In this document: in pieces, positions 16,756 through 24,464 of the stretch | How the letters are laid out: every line of letters begins with the position of its first letter | Position numbering within the stretch: position 1 is the stretch's first letter | From: Xanthobacter oligotrophicus | GTDB lineage: Bacteria > Pseudomonadota > Alphaproteobacteria > Rhizobiales > Xanthobacteraceae | DNA length: 64,000 nt | Assembly: GCF_008364685.1 (NCBI RefSeq) | Contig: NZ_VTTL01000014.1 | Location: 62,001 to 126,000, forward strand | Direction of reading: 5' to 3' | The notes under the pieces: model-generated | What the model saw: the letters and a program-made list of their open reading frames with translations, nothing else | Told to the model about the DNA's origin: nothing | Database searches by the model: none | Translations under genes and position numbers: made by a program

Positions 16756-16906
16756 AAACTCTACTCATTCTGCACAACGACTGGAAGCCCTAGCTTTCCC
16801 TCACGGCGCCCCATGACGAGCCGGACACGACGCGGCCGCAGCGGCTTCGTCGCCCCTCCGCCTCAGCCCCCTCCTGTGCGGGGACGCCGAAGGAAGGATC
16901 AGTCCC

Positions 16907-17458
16907 ATGAGCCGCATTCCCGCCCTCGATCCCGCCACCGCAACTGGCAAGGCGAAGGATCTTCTCGCCGCCGTCGCAGCCAAGTTCGGCTCGACCCCCA
17001 ACCTGTTCAAGGTTGCGGCCCGCTCGCCCGCTTCCCTCGAAGCCCTCATTGGTCTGTCCGGCGCCCTCGGCGGCGGCGCGCTCCCGGCCAAGATCCGCGA
17101 GAGCCTCGCCATCGCCGTGGCCGAGGTGAACGGCTGCGACTATTGCCTCTCCGCCCATTCGCTCATCGGCAAGGGCGCCGGCCTCAGCGACGCCGACATC
17201 AACCAGGCCCGCTCCGGCCGCGCCGCCGACGGCAAGGCCGAGGCCGCCCTCGCCTTTGCCCGCGCGGTGGTCGCGAGCCGCGGCAAGGTGAGCGATGGGG
17301 ACCTCGCCCATGCCCGCCAGGCCGGGCTCGGCGACGGCGATATCGTGGAGATCGTGGCGCAGGTCGCCATGAACATTTTCACCAACTACCTCAACAGCGT
17401 CGCGGAAACCGAGATCGACTTCCCGGTGGTGCGCTCCGGCGCCCCGCGCGCGGCCTGA
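16907..17458 (+). CDS. AhpD-like alkylhydroperoxidase / carboxymuconolactone decarboxylase-family protein
   Basis: A 183-residue all-helical protein with the AhpD catalytic signature Glu73-x3-Cys77-x2-Cys80-x3-His84 (VAEVNGCDYCLSAH). The paired cysteines and proton-relay His/Glu indicate thiol peroxidase activity rather than lactone decarboxylation. The start at 16907 has GGAAGGATC upstream. It is divergent from a LysR gene and 55 bases upstream of a PNPOx-like gene with a strong hairpin between. It fits the uncharacterised peroxidase-related enzyme group (YciW/YurZ type) more than canonical AhpD, and no ahpC is nearby. Confidence 0.85.
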   Translation: MSRIPALDPATATGKAKDLLAAVAAKFGSTPNLFKVAARSPASLEALIGLSGALGGGALPAKIRESLAIAVAEVNGCDYCLSAHSLIGKGAGLSDADINQARSGRAADGKAEAALAFARAVVASRGKVSDGDLAHARQAGLGDGDIVEIVAQVAMNIFTNYLNSVAETEIDFPVVRSGAPRAA

Positions 17459-17467
17459 CATCCCATC

Positions 17468-17494
17468 GGCCGGGACCGTCGTGCGGTCCCGGCC
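17468..17494 (+). terminator. Strong GC hairpin between AhpD-like and PNPOx genes
   Basis: Eleven-base perfect arms (GGCCGGGACCG and CGGTCCCGGCC) with a five-base loop. No U tract follows; a C-run and then the ribosome site of the next gene come directly after. It could be a partial terminator, an mRNA processing or stability element, or could modulate translation of the gene at 17514. Confidence 0.55.
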
Positions 17495-17513
17495 CCCCTC
17501 TGGAGGATTTGCC

Positions 17514-18191
17514 ATGCCCGATCCGTCAGACCCGCTTCATCCGGTTCCCGCCAGCGACATCGCCTTCACGCCAGCCGTGAAGGCGGCGCAGGCCGAACGC
17601 GGCTCGCGCGCCATGTATGCCCGCGTCGAGGCCCGCGGCGGCTTCCGCACCCGCATCACGCCCGATCTCGTCGCCTTCCTCGGCGAGCTGGACACGGCCT
17701 ACCTTGCCACCGCCAACGCGACGGGACAGCCCTATGTGCAGCATCGCGGCGGACCGAAGGGCTTTATCCGCGTCGTTGACGAAGAGACGCTGGGCTTCGC
17801 CGATTTCAGCGGCAACCGCCAGTATGTGACGCTGGGAAACCTGAGCGAGAACAGCAAGGCCTTCCTGTTCCTCATGGATTACGCCCATCGCCGCCGCATC
17901 AAGATCTGGGGCGAGCTTCGCGCGGTGGAGAACGACCCGGATCTCGTCGCCCGCCTGATGCCGGAAGACTACAGCGCCCTGCCGGAGCGCGCGCTGCTGT
18001 TTCGGGTGCGCGCCTGGGACATCAACTGCCCGCAGCACATCCCGCAGAAGATCGACGCACCCCTCGTCGCCTCCGCGCTGAAGGAGCGCGACGACAGCAT
18101 CGCGGCACTGGAGGCGGAGGTCAGGGATTTGCGCGCGCGGCTCGGCGCGCGCGCAGACAGCAACGGGACAGGCGGCGACCGCAAGGGCTGA
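17514..18191 (+). CDS. Pyridoxamine-5'-phosphate-oxidase-fold flavoprotein
   Basis: A 225-residue split-barrel FMN/F420-type protein of the PNPOx superfamily. Characteristic parts are AYLATANATGQPYVQHRGGP (barrel strand with flavin phosphate contacts), ADFSGNRQYVTLGNLSEN and the IKIWGELRAVEND strand. The last 30 residues form a charged helix (ALEAEVRDLRARLG). The start at 17514 has TGGAGGA upstream. These proteins are generic flavin-dependent reductases; this subgroup often neighbours AhpD-like genes, as here. It probably forms an operon with the AhpD-like gene under LysR control. Confidence 0.85.
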   Translation: MPDPSDPLHPVPASDIAFTPAVKAAQAERGSRAMYARVEARGGFRTRITPDLVAFLGELDTAYLATANATGQPYVQHRGGPKGFIRVVDEETLGFADFSGNRQYVTLGNLSENSKAFLFLMDYAHRRRIKIWGELRAVENDPDLVARLMPEDYSALPERALLFRVRAWDINCPQHIPQKIDAPLVASALKERDDSIAALEAEVRDLRARLGARADSNGTGGDRKG

Positions 18192-18283
18192 AGGCGGTGC
18201 GTTCACTCCTTCGTGAGGCGTGTAACGCGCGGCCTGCGGCGAGCGAATTCCACACCAATGACACACCAGAGCGGGGGCTTGCG

Positions 18284-19126
18284 ATGATTGAAGGACCAGG
18301 CGGCGGTTCCACTTCCGGCGTGTCCAATCCCGGCATTTCCTCCTGCGCCATTGCCGTCATGGCGAAAGCCTCAGCGGCGGGGCGCACCAAGACGCGGCTC
18401 TGCCCGCCGCTTTCGCCCCACGAGGCCGCCGCCTTCAATACCGCTTTCGTGCAGGATATCGTCGGCAACGTCTTCGCCGCCGGCGCGGTGTCACGGGTTA
18501 CGCCTTATGTGGCCTATGGGCCGGCGGGCGCCGGCCACTTCTTCGATGCCCTGCTGCCGCCCGGCGTCGGCCGCATCGAGGCGGCGCTGCCCGGCTTCGG
18601 CGCCTGCCTGCGGGCCACCATGGGCCACCTCTTCGCCCTCGGGCATCCAGCGGCGGCGGTGCTCAATTCCGACAGCCCCACCCTGCCCCCTGCCCTCCTG
18701 TCCGAGATGGCCGAGGTGCTGGCACGTCCCGGCGAGCGGGCCGTGCTCGGCCCTTCCACCGACGGTGGCTATTACGTGCTGGCCCTCAAGACTCCGCGCT
18801 GGCGGCTGTTCGAGGACATCGACTGGAGCACGGAGCGGGTCTGCCAGCAGACGCTGGAGCGTGCATCCGAAATCGGCCTCGACGTTCACCTGCTGCCGCC
18901 CTGGTACGACGTGGACGATGCTGCCGCGCTGCGGCTGCTGCATGGCGAGGTCATCGAGGCCGTGCCCTTCGGTAAGTCGGGCCTTCAGCGCGGCGCTGCC
19001 CGTCATACGGAACGGCTGATGCGCCGCCTCCTCGCCACGCAGGACCTCGCCGAACGCCTCGGCCTGCCCACTGAGATACCCGCAGACGTGGTGCCCCGCG
19101 ATCTCCCACAACGCCGCGCCTCGTGA
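18284..19126 (+). CDS. DUF2064 / TIGR04282-like GT-A-fold transferase
   Basis: A 280-residue protein of the family annotated as arsenosugar-biosynthesis-type or rSAM/selenodomain-associated transferase 1. The N-terminal MAKASAAGRTKTRLCPPLS is the nucleotide-binding loop (K-x-R-L as in CofC/MobA-type nucleotidyltransferases). LNSDSPTLPPALL holds the metal-binding Asp-x-Asp-like pair, and GPSTDGGYYVLALK is the family hallmark. The start at 18284 has GGGGGC upstream. It heads a tight plus-strand cluster with a radical SAM enzyme, GT2 glycosyltransferase, nucleoside phosphorylase and MtnK. A sugar-1-phosphate nucleotidyl or glycosyl transferase role is inferred from fold and neighbours. Confidence 0.8.
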   Translation: MIEGPGGGSTSGVSNPGISSCAIAVMAKASAAGRTKTRLCPPLSPHEAAAFNTAFVQDIVGNVFAAGAVSRVTPYVAYGPAGAGHFFDALLPPGVGRIEAALPGFGACLRATMGHLFALGHPAAAVLNSDSPTLPPALLSEMAEVLARPGERAVLGPSTDGGYYVLALKTPRWRLFEDIDWSTERVCQQTLERASEIGLDVHLLPPWYDVDDAAALRLLHGEVIEAVPFGKSGLQRGAARHTERLMRRLLATQDLAERLGLPTEIPADVVPRDLPQRRAS

Positions 19127-19157
19127 GTGCTCCCATCCCCTTGACGGACAACGCGCC

Positions 19158-20225
19158 ATGAATGTGATCACCACCGGCAGCTCCCTCGATGCCCGCCGCT
19201 ATTTCGAGCGGGCGGAGGCGAGCCGCACCAGTGTCCCGATGAAGAAACCGGTGTGCCTCTATCTGGAGACCACCAACCGCTGCAACCTTTTGTGTACCAC
19301 CTGCCCGCGCACCTATGAGGAGCTGGAGCCCCCCGCCGACATGAGCTGGGAGCTGTTCACCTCCATCGTGGACCAGATCCCGGACCTGGAGCGCTGCGTC
19401 CTGCACGGGATCGGCGAGCCCATGCTGGTGCCGGACCTCGACCGCATGGTGCGCTATCTCAAGGACCGCGGAACCTATGTGCTGTTCAACACCAATGGCA
19501 CGGTGCTGAACGAGAAGAACGGCCGCGCCATGATCGCCGCCGGCCTCGACGAATTGCGCGTCTCCCTGGACGCGTCCAACGCCGCCTCCTATCGCGCCAT
19601 TCGCGGCAAGAACTACTTTGACCGCATCCTGAAGAACGTGCGCGCCTTCCGCGAATTGCAGGAGCGCGAGGGCCACGCCAACCCGCGCGTGTCCGCCTGG
19701 CTTACCGGGCTGAAGGAAACCATTTCCGAACTGCCGGCCTTCGTGAAGGTGGCCGCCGAGCTGGGCGTCAAGGAAGTTTATCTCCAGCGCCTCGTCTTCT
19801 TCGAACAGGAGGCCATCGGCCTCGCCCGGCCGGACCAGGCGCTCTACGAGCAGATCAATTCCGACGAGGCCCGCTATATCGCGGAGGCGAGCGAGATCGC
19901 CCACGCGCTGGGCATGGTCTTCTCCGCGTCCGGCGCCGCCGCCGAGCCGGGCATGAGCCTGAAGCGGGCAGAGAATGGGTCTCCCTGGTCCATGTGCCGG
20001 CGCCCTTGGACAGTGATGTATTTCACCGCCAACGGCCGCGCCCTGCCCTGCTGCATCGCGCCCTTCTCCCAGCGCGGCTACGAGAATTACACGCTCGGCG
20101 ACGCAACCCGTCAAAGCCTGTCCGAAATCTGGGAGGGCGAAGCCTATCGCTGCTTCCGCGACGGGCTGCTCTCCGAGGCGCCGCCCGCCGCCTGCGCCAA
20201 TTGCGGCCTGCGATGGAGCCTGTGA
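19158..20225 (+). CDS. Radical SAM enzyme with SPASM-like C-terminus
   Basis: A 355-residue radical SAM protein. The [4Fe-4S] cluster-binding CxxxCxxC is at Cys42, Cys46, Cys49 (TTNRCNLLCTTCPRT), followed by GIGEPMLVPD (GGE-like SAM-amino motif) and LRVSLDASN. The C-terminal region has a cysteine set consistent with a SPASM/twitch domain: Cys in MCRRPW, CC in ALPCCIAPFSQRG, and CANCGL at the end. It should cleave SAM to a 5'-deoxyadenosyl radical, and the phosphorylase and MtnK genes downstream could process its nucleoside product. It is not ArsS, which has a DUF3641 C-terminus. Substrate unknown. Confidence 0.88.
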   Translation: MNVITTGSSLDARRYFERAEASRTSVPMKKPVCLYLETTNRCNLLCTTCPRTYEELEPPADMSWELFTSIVDQIPDLERCVLHGIGEPMLVPDLDRMVRYLKDRGTYVLFNTNGTVLNEKNGRAMIAAGLDELRVSLDASNAASYRAIRGKNYFDRILKNVRAFRELQEREGHANPRVSAWLTGLKETISELPAFVKVAAELGVKEVYLQRLVFFEQEAIGLARPDQALYEQINSDEARYIAEASEIAHALGMVFSASGAAAEPGMSLKRAENGSPWSMCRRPWTVMYFTANGRALPCCIAPFSQRGYENYTLGDATRQSLSEIWEGEAYRCFRDGLLSEAPPAACANCGLRWSL

Positions 20226-20935
20226 TGGCCGAAACCGCAGCCCATCGCATCGCCCTCGTCATTCCGGCGCTGAACGAGGCGCAGGCCATCGGCGCAACCC
20301 TCGCCGAGATCCCCGTGGGCGTGGTGGACGAGGTGATCGTGGCCGATGGCGGCTCGACCGACGCCACCCGCGAGATCGCCATCGCCGCCGGTGCCACCGT
20401 GCTCGCGTCCGGCCGCGGCTTCGGCCGTGCCTGCCTTGAGGGCGTGTGCGAGGCGCGCGGCGCCGACATCATCGCCTTCATGGATGCCGACGGCGCGGAC
20501 GACCCAGCCTTCCTGCCCGCGCTTTTGACGCCGCTGAAGGCGGGAACGGCGGACTTCGCCATCGCCTCGCGCACCCGCGGCGTGCGGGAGCCGGGCAGCA
20601 TGGCCTGGCACCAGGTGGCGGCAGGGCGCGCGGCGGGCCTCGGCATGCGGGCGCTCTACGGCGTCGCCTATTCCGACATGTGCACCTTCCGCGCCATCCG
20701 CCGCGATGCGCTCGTGGGCCTCGGGATGCGCGAGCTGACCTACGGCTGGAACATCGAGATGCAGATGCGCGCGGCCCGCGCCGGCCTCGCCATCGTGGAG
20801 ATCCCTGTCGCCTACCGCCGACGACGGGGCGGCGTCTCCAAGGTCGCCGGCAACCTGGGAACCACGCTCACCGCCGGCACCCGCATCGTCTCCACCTTCC
20901 TGCGGGTGGCGACGAAGATGTCCGGGCCCGCCTAG
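20225..20935 (+). CDS. GT2-family glycosyltransferase (DPM1-like)
   Basis: A 236-residue soluble GT-A glycosyltransferase. It opens with IALVIPALNEAQAIGATLAE, has IVADGGSTDATREIA (nucleotide-sugar-binding Asp) and the metal-binding DADGADDP. The late segment YGWNIEMQMRAARAG with VPVAYRRRRGGVSK-type arginines resembles dolichol/polyprenyl phosphate mannosyltransferase-like enzymes. There is no membrane helix. The ATG at 20225 shares one base with the stop of the radical SAM gene (TGATG), so it is co-translated. It probably transfers the activated sugar made in this cluster to a lipid or small-molecule acceptor; that is inference. Confidence 0.85.
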   Translation: MAETAAHRIALVIPALNEAQAIGATLAEIPVGVVDEVIVADGGSTDATREIAIAAGATVLASGRGFGRACLEGVCEARGADIIAFMDADGADDPAFLPALLTPLKAGTADFAIASRTRGVREPGSMAWHQVAAGRAAGLGMRALYGVAYSDMCTFRAIRRDALVGLGMRELTYGWNIEMQMRAARAGLAIVEIPVAYRRRRGGVSKVAGNLGTTLTAGTRIVSTFLRVATKMSGPA

Positions 20936-20936
20936 A

Positions 20937-20980
20937 GGGCTTTCGAGCGAAGTGACTACCGGTTCGCGTGAAGACCGCCC
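20937..20980. repeat. Dispersed intergenic hairpin repeat, copy 1
   Basis: The core TTTCGAGCGAAGTGACTACC plus GGTTCGCGTGAAGA closely matches the element at 54891-54934. The outer arms differ (GGGC/GCCC here, GCATTTTC/GAAAATGC there) but remain complementary, so the hairpin is conserved by compensatory change. It separates the glycosyltransferase gene from the phosphorylase gene, directly after the stop codon, and may also act as a terminator. Confidence 0.7.
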
Positions 20981-21007
20981 TGGCCGAACAAGATGTGAGA
21001 CCCTTCC

Positions 21008-21880
21008 ATGCTGCTAAAGCCTTTGCACGAGCCCGACGACACCAGATGGCCGGTGCGCTCGCCACTTCCATCCGGATTTCTGCCGCTGATCGAGCGGGCC
21101 GACCATCGCGCCCCATCGGTCTTCCGGCCTGAAAACATGATGCGCGAGGCGCGCCGGCAGAAGGGCCTGGCGGCCGGGCCGGTGCCGCGCATCGTCCTGC
21201 TCGATCCCGATGGCGACATGGTGGATTATGTGCGCACCCACCGTGCCGCGCGCCGCTCGTCGGTCTGGGCCTGCTACCACACCGACATGTGGGAGTGGGA
21301 GGAAGAGGGGCTAGCCTTCGGCGTCGTCGGCTATGCGGTGGGCTCGTCCTTTTCCGTGCTGGTGGCCGAGCAGGCCTTCGTCTGCGGCTGCGAGCTTCTG
21401 ATCTCCATCGCCTCCGCCGGCCAGATCGCCGACCACGCGCCGCCCTCCTACCATGTCCTCATCGACCGGGCGCTGCGCGACGAGGGCACGAGCTATCACT
21501 ACCTGCCGGCCGCGCCTTTCGCGGCGGCGGATCCCGATCTCATCGCCATGGCCCGGCGGGCCTTCGCCCATGCCGATGGCCCGGTGCTGACCGGCGCTAC
21601 CTGGACCACCGACGCCCCCTTCCGCGAGACGGAGGCAGCCATCGCCCGCCGCAAGGCCGAGGGGCTGCTGGCGGTGGAGATGGAGGCGGCCGCCCTCTAC
21701 GCCTTCGCCCGCGCCCAGAGCCGGCCGGTGCTGTGCCTCGCCCATGTCACCAACCAGCTCGGCTGCGTGGATGGCGACTTCGAGAAGGGCGACCACAACG
21801 GCGCCTGCCGCTCCATCGCGCTGGCCGCCGCATTCGCATTGGCGTGGGACGCGCACGCCGTCCTGCCCACCGCCCGCTGA
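21008..21880 (+). CDS. Nucleoside phosphorylase/nucleosidase (PNP/MTAN-like)
   Basis: A 290-residue protein of the purine nucleoside phosphorylase/uridine phosphorylase superfamily. Visible family marks are LLISIASAGQIA (glycine-rich phosphate/nucleobase strand), TGATWTTDAPFRET and the ribose-binding Met-Glu pair in LLAVEMEAAALYAFA, with an Asp in HVTNQLGCVDGDF. It lies 18 bases upstream of mtnK, so the expected substrate is a 5'-modified adenosine (methylthioadenosine or 5'-deoxyadenosine) rather than a plain nucleoside. If it is a nucleosidase, the freed sugar is what MtnK phosphorylates; that favours hydrolysis over phosphorolysis. ATG at 21008. Confidence 0.8.
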   Translation: MLLKPLHEPDDTRWPVRSPLPSGFLPLIERADHRAPSVFRPENMMREARRQKGLAAGPVPRIVLLDPDGDMVDYVRTHRAARRSSVWACYHTDMWEWEEEGLAFGVVGYAVGSSFSVLVAEQAFVCGCELLISIASAGQIADHAPPSYHVLIDRALRDEGTSYHYLPAAPFAAADPDLIAMARRAFAHADGPVLTGATWTTDAPFRETEAAIARRKAEGLLAVEMEAAALYAFARAQSRPVLCLAHVTNQLGCVDGDFEKGDHNGACRSIALAAAFALAWDAHAVLPTAR

Positions 21881-21898
21881 CAGGGGGAGAAAACCGCC

Positions 21899-23173
21899 AT
21901 GCTCGAGCGCATCTCCTACCGCCCCATCGATTGCGAGAGCCTGCCGTTGCGCCTCGGCGAGCGGGCGGAACTGCTCGCCCCCCTTGGCCCGGCCACCGGA
22001 TGGCGGGTGCGCGAGGTGGGCGACGGCAACCTCAACCTCGTCTTCATCGTGGAGAGCGACAAAGGCTCGCTGGTGGTGAAGCAAGCCCTGCCCTACGCCC
22101 GCGTGGTGGGTGAAAGCTGGCCCATGTCGCTCGACCGCGCCTTCTTCGAGCATGAAGCCCTGAAGCGGCTCGGCGCGCGCGATCCCGGCCGGGTGCCGGA
22201 CCTCAAGCTGTTCGACCCCGCCCAGGCGCTCCTGGTGATGGAGCATTTGACGCCCCACAAGGTGGTGCGCCGCGCGCTGATCGAAGGCGAGGAACTGCCC
22301 CGCCTCGGCGAGCATCTCGGCCTTTATCTCGCCCGCACCCTGTTCCGCGGCTCCGACTGGTCCATGCCCACCGCCGCGCGCAAGGCGGACCTCGCCCTGT
22401 TTTCCGGCAACGTGGAGCTGGCCGGCATCACCGAGGAGCTGGTGTTCTCGGACCCGTTCAAGGACGCACCGCTCAACCGCCACACGCCGGGACTTGAGGC
22501 AGTGGCGCAGGCGGTGCATGCCGACCGGGCCCTGAAGATCGCCGCGCAGGAGATGAAGGCGCGCTTCGCCACCTGCGCGCAAACCCTGCTGCACGGCGAC
22601 CTTCATACCGGCTCGGTCATGGCGACGGCGGACGACACCCGCGTCATCGACGCCGAATTCGCCCTCTACGGCCCCATGGGGTTCGATGTGGGCGTGCTGC
22701 TGGCGCACCTGTGGATGGCCTTCTTCACCCGCAAGGCCCACCGCCCCGACATGCGCGCCGCGGCCCGGACTGGCGATCAGCTGCTGGCCACGGCGGAGAC
22801 CTGCTGGCGGGTGTTTGCGGCGGAATTCTCCCGCCTGTGGCGCACCGAGCGCACCGGCATCCTCGGCGGGCGCGACCTGTTCGAGGACCAGGGCGATGCG
22901 GTGGGCAGCGAAGCTGTACTCGCCCGTCACCTCGACACCGTATGGCGTGATGCGCTCGGCTTTGCCGGCATCGAGATTCATCGCCGCATCCTGGGGCTTG
23001 CCCATGTGGCGGAGTTCGAGGTCATCGCAGATCTCGGCCTGCGCGCGGCGCTGGAGCGCACCGCGCTCGCCTTCGGCCGCCACCTGGCGGTGAACCGGCG
23101 CGACGTGAACACGGTGGAATTGGACACGGTGGATGCGGTGAACCGCGTCGCCCGGGACATGGAGCGGCAGTGA
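21899..23173 (+). CDS. mtnK: S-methyl-5-thioribose kinase
   Basis: A 424-residue kinase of the APH/choline-kinase fold. It phosphorylates C1 of 5-methylthioribose with ATP; related substrates such as 5-deoxyribose are also accepted by some members. Signature segments are GDGNLNLVFIVES and VVKQALPYARVVGESWPMS (nucleotide site), the catalytic HGDLHTGS at 232-239 and the metal-binding IDAEFALYGPMGFDVG starting at 250. Length and motifs match MtnK well. The preceding gene supplies a nucleoside-cleaving enzyme. No mtnA (isomerase) or later salvage gene is in the window, so this MtnK may feed a dedicated sugar pathway instead of methionine salvage. Confidence 0.92.
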   Translation: MLERISYRPIDCESLPLRLGERAELLAPLGPATGWRVREVGDGNLNLVFIVESDKGSLVVKQALPYARVVGESWPMSLDRAFFEHEALKRLGARDPGRVPDLKLFDPAQALLVMEHLTPHKVVRRALIEGEELPRLGEHLGLYLARTLFRGSDWSMPTAARKADLALFSGNVELAGITEELVFSDPFKDAPLNRHTPGLEAVAQAVHADRALKIAAQEMKARFATCAQTLLHGDLHTGSVMATADDTRVIDAEFALYGPMGFDVGVLLAHLWMAFFTRKAHRPDMRAAARTGDQLLATAETCWRVFAAEFSRLWRTERTGILGGRDLFEDQGDAVGSEAVLARHLDTVWRDALGFAGIEIHRRILGLAHVAEFEVIADLGLRAALERTALAFGRHLAVNRRDVNTVELDTVDAVNRVARDMERQ

Positions 23174-23199
23174 TGGGCCGCCCCCTGCCCACGCCGGCT

Positions 23200-23664
23200 T
23201 CACCTGCGGGTGATGGCAATCCGGATGCTCTCGTCGCCGGCGATGGGCGCGCCGTCCTGCGCCGCCCAGCTGGCGCGCTGGGGCAACTCGGCACGGGGAA
23301 TGTCGAGCAGGGCGATCTGGCGGCCGAGAATGGCCACGGTCTCGATGGGCACCGCCACCGGACGGCCGCCGTGGCCGAACCAGCCGCCCACGGGCACCAC
23401 CAGCACGATGCCGCCCTCGGGCGTGCGCGCCACCTCGCGCACATAGCCCAGCGTGCGGTCATCGAAATCAAGCAGCGGCAGCCCGACGAGGTCGCCAACG
23501 CGGACCTTCTGGGGGAAGCGCTCGGCCATGCGCTCGGCGGGGGTGAGGTTGTCGTCCGCCGGGCCGGCCTGGGTGTTGGCGTGGGGCGGCCCGCCCGCGA
23601 TGGCGGAAGAGACGGGCGCCGCGCCGACGAGGGCAAGAGCGAAGAGCAAGGGGGCCGCACGCAT
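23200..23664 (-). CDS. Exported PRC-barrel domain protein
   Basis: A 154-residue protein with a signal peptide (APLLFALALVGAAPVSSAIA, cleavage near residue 25). The mature part contains a PRC-barrel-like beta domain (VRVGDLVGLPLLDFDDRTLG and GGIVLVVPVGGWFGHG). Such periplasmic PRC-barrel proteins are common in methylotrophic and rhizobial alphaproteobacteria, usually of unknown role. The start at 23664 is the first Met before a clean signal peptide. It converges on mtnK (26-base gap) and is divergent from the cytochrome b gene across an AT-rich 119-base promoter region, so it may be co-regulated with that redox pair. Confidence 0.75.
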   Translation of the reverse strand: MRAAPLLFALALVGAAPVSSAIAGGPPHANTQAGPADDNLTPAERMAERFPQKVRVGDLVGLPLLDFDDRTLGYVREVARTPEGGIVLVVPVGGWFGHGGRPVAVPIETVAILGRQIALLDIPRAELPQRASWAAQDGAPIAGDESIRIAITRR

Positions 23665-23783
23665 GACTCTGATCCTCCGAACACGCCAACTTTCGACGCC
23701 ACAATACATCAAAACTACAATAGTAAAATCATGAAATGCGAAAATATCGAAAATAAATACATAAATTATAATTGGAGGCGACC

Positions 23784-24452
23784 ATGAAATCAATCTCATC
23801 TCACACAAGACGCATGCATCCGATTCCAATCCGGATCATGCACTGGACCAATGCCCTATCCATGGTCATCATGATCGGCAGCGGCTGGAAGATCTACAAT
23901 GACGAAGTGATCTTCGGTTTCCTGCACTTCCCGCAGGAGATCGTGCTCGGCATCTGGGCGCAGCACGCCCTGCAGTGGCACTTCTTCGGCATGTGGATCC
24001 TGGTCTTCAACGGCCTGTTCTATCTCGCCTACGGGGTCGCCACCGGGCGCTTCGCCCGCTTGTTCTTCCCCATCCGCCCCCGCGAGGTGGTGGCCGAGAT
24101 GGTGGCGGCGCTGACCTTCCGCCTGAAGCACGCGGACCTGACGCACTATAATGCGGTGCAGAAGGTGCTCTACGTGGGCGTCATCGGGATCATCATCCTG
24201 CAAGTGACGACCGGGCTCGCGATCTGGAAACCGGTGCAATTTTCCTTTCTCGTCAGCCCGTTCGGCGGCTTCCAGGGAGCGCGGCTCGCCCATTTCCTGG
24301 GCATGGCTGCCATCGTGGGGTTCATGGTGGTGCATGTGGCGCTGGCGCTGCTCGTGCCGCGCACCATTCTCGCCATGCTCACCGGCGGGCCGGCCGTGCC
24401 CGCCGAAGATCCGCATCCCGAGGGCGCCCCCGCGCCCACCACTCCCCATTGA
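23784..24452 (+). CDS. Cytochrome b561/b6-type membrane subunit
   Basis: A 222-residue inner-membrane diheme cytochrome b. About four helices are visible, with likely heme-ligand histidines in RIMHWTNALS, QHALQWHFFGMW, THYNAVQK and RLAHFLGMAA and MVVHVALALL. A strong GGAGG lies before the ATG at 23784. It is 12 bases upstream of a molybdopterin oxidoreductase gene. The pairing matches bacterial Mo-enzyme/cytochrome b systems in which electrons pass between the quinone pool and a periplasmic Mo-protein. The AT-rich stretch 23670-23780 carries the promoter. Confidence 0.85.
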   Translation: MKSISSHTRRMHPIPIRIMHWTNALSMVIMIGSGWKIYNDEVIFGFLHFPQEIVLGIWAQHALQWHFFGMWILVFNGLFYLAYGVATGRFARLFFPIRPREVVAEMVAALTFRLKHADLTHYNAVQKVLYVGVIGIIILQVTTGLAIWKPVQFSFLVSPFGGFQGARLAHFLGMAAIVGFMVVHVALALLVPRTILAMLTGGPAVPAEDPHPEGAPAPTTPH

Positions 24453-24464
24453 CCGGAGGCGAAA

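Noticed and set aside
19158-20225. Radical SAM gene as ArsS (arsenosugar synthesis)
   Set aside because: It has a SPASM-like cysteine-rich end rather than a DUF3641 domain, and no arsM is nearby.
21311-23203. 630-codon minus-strand open frame opposite the phosphorylase and mtnK
   Set aside because: Shadow frame. The plus-strand frames match known families over their full length.
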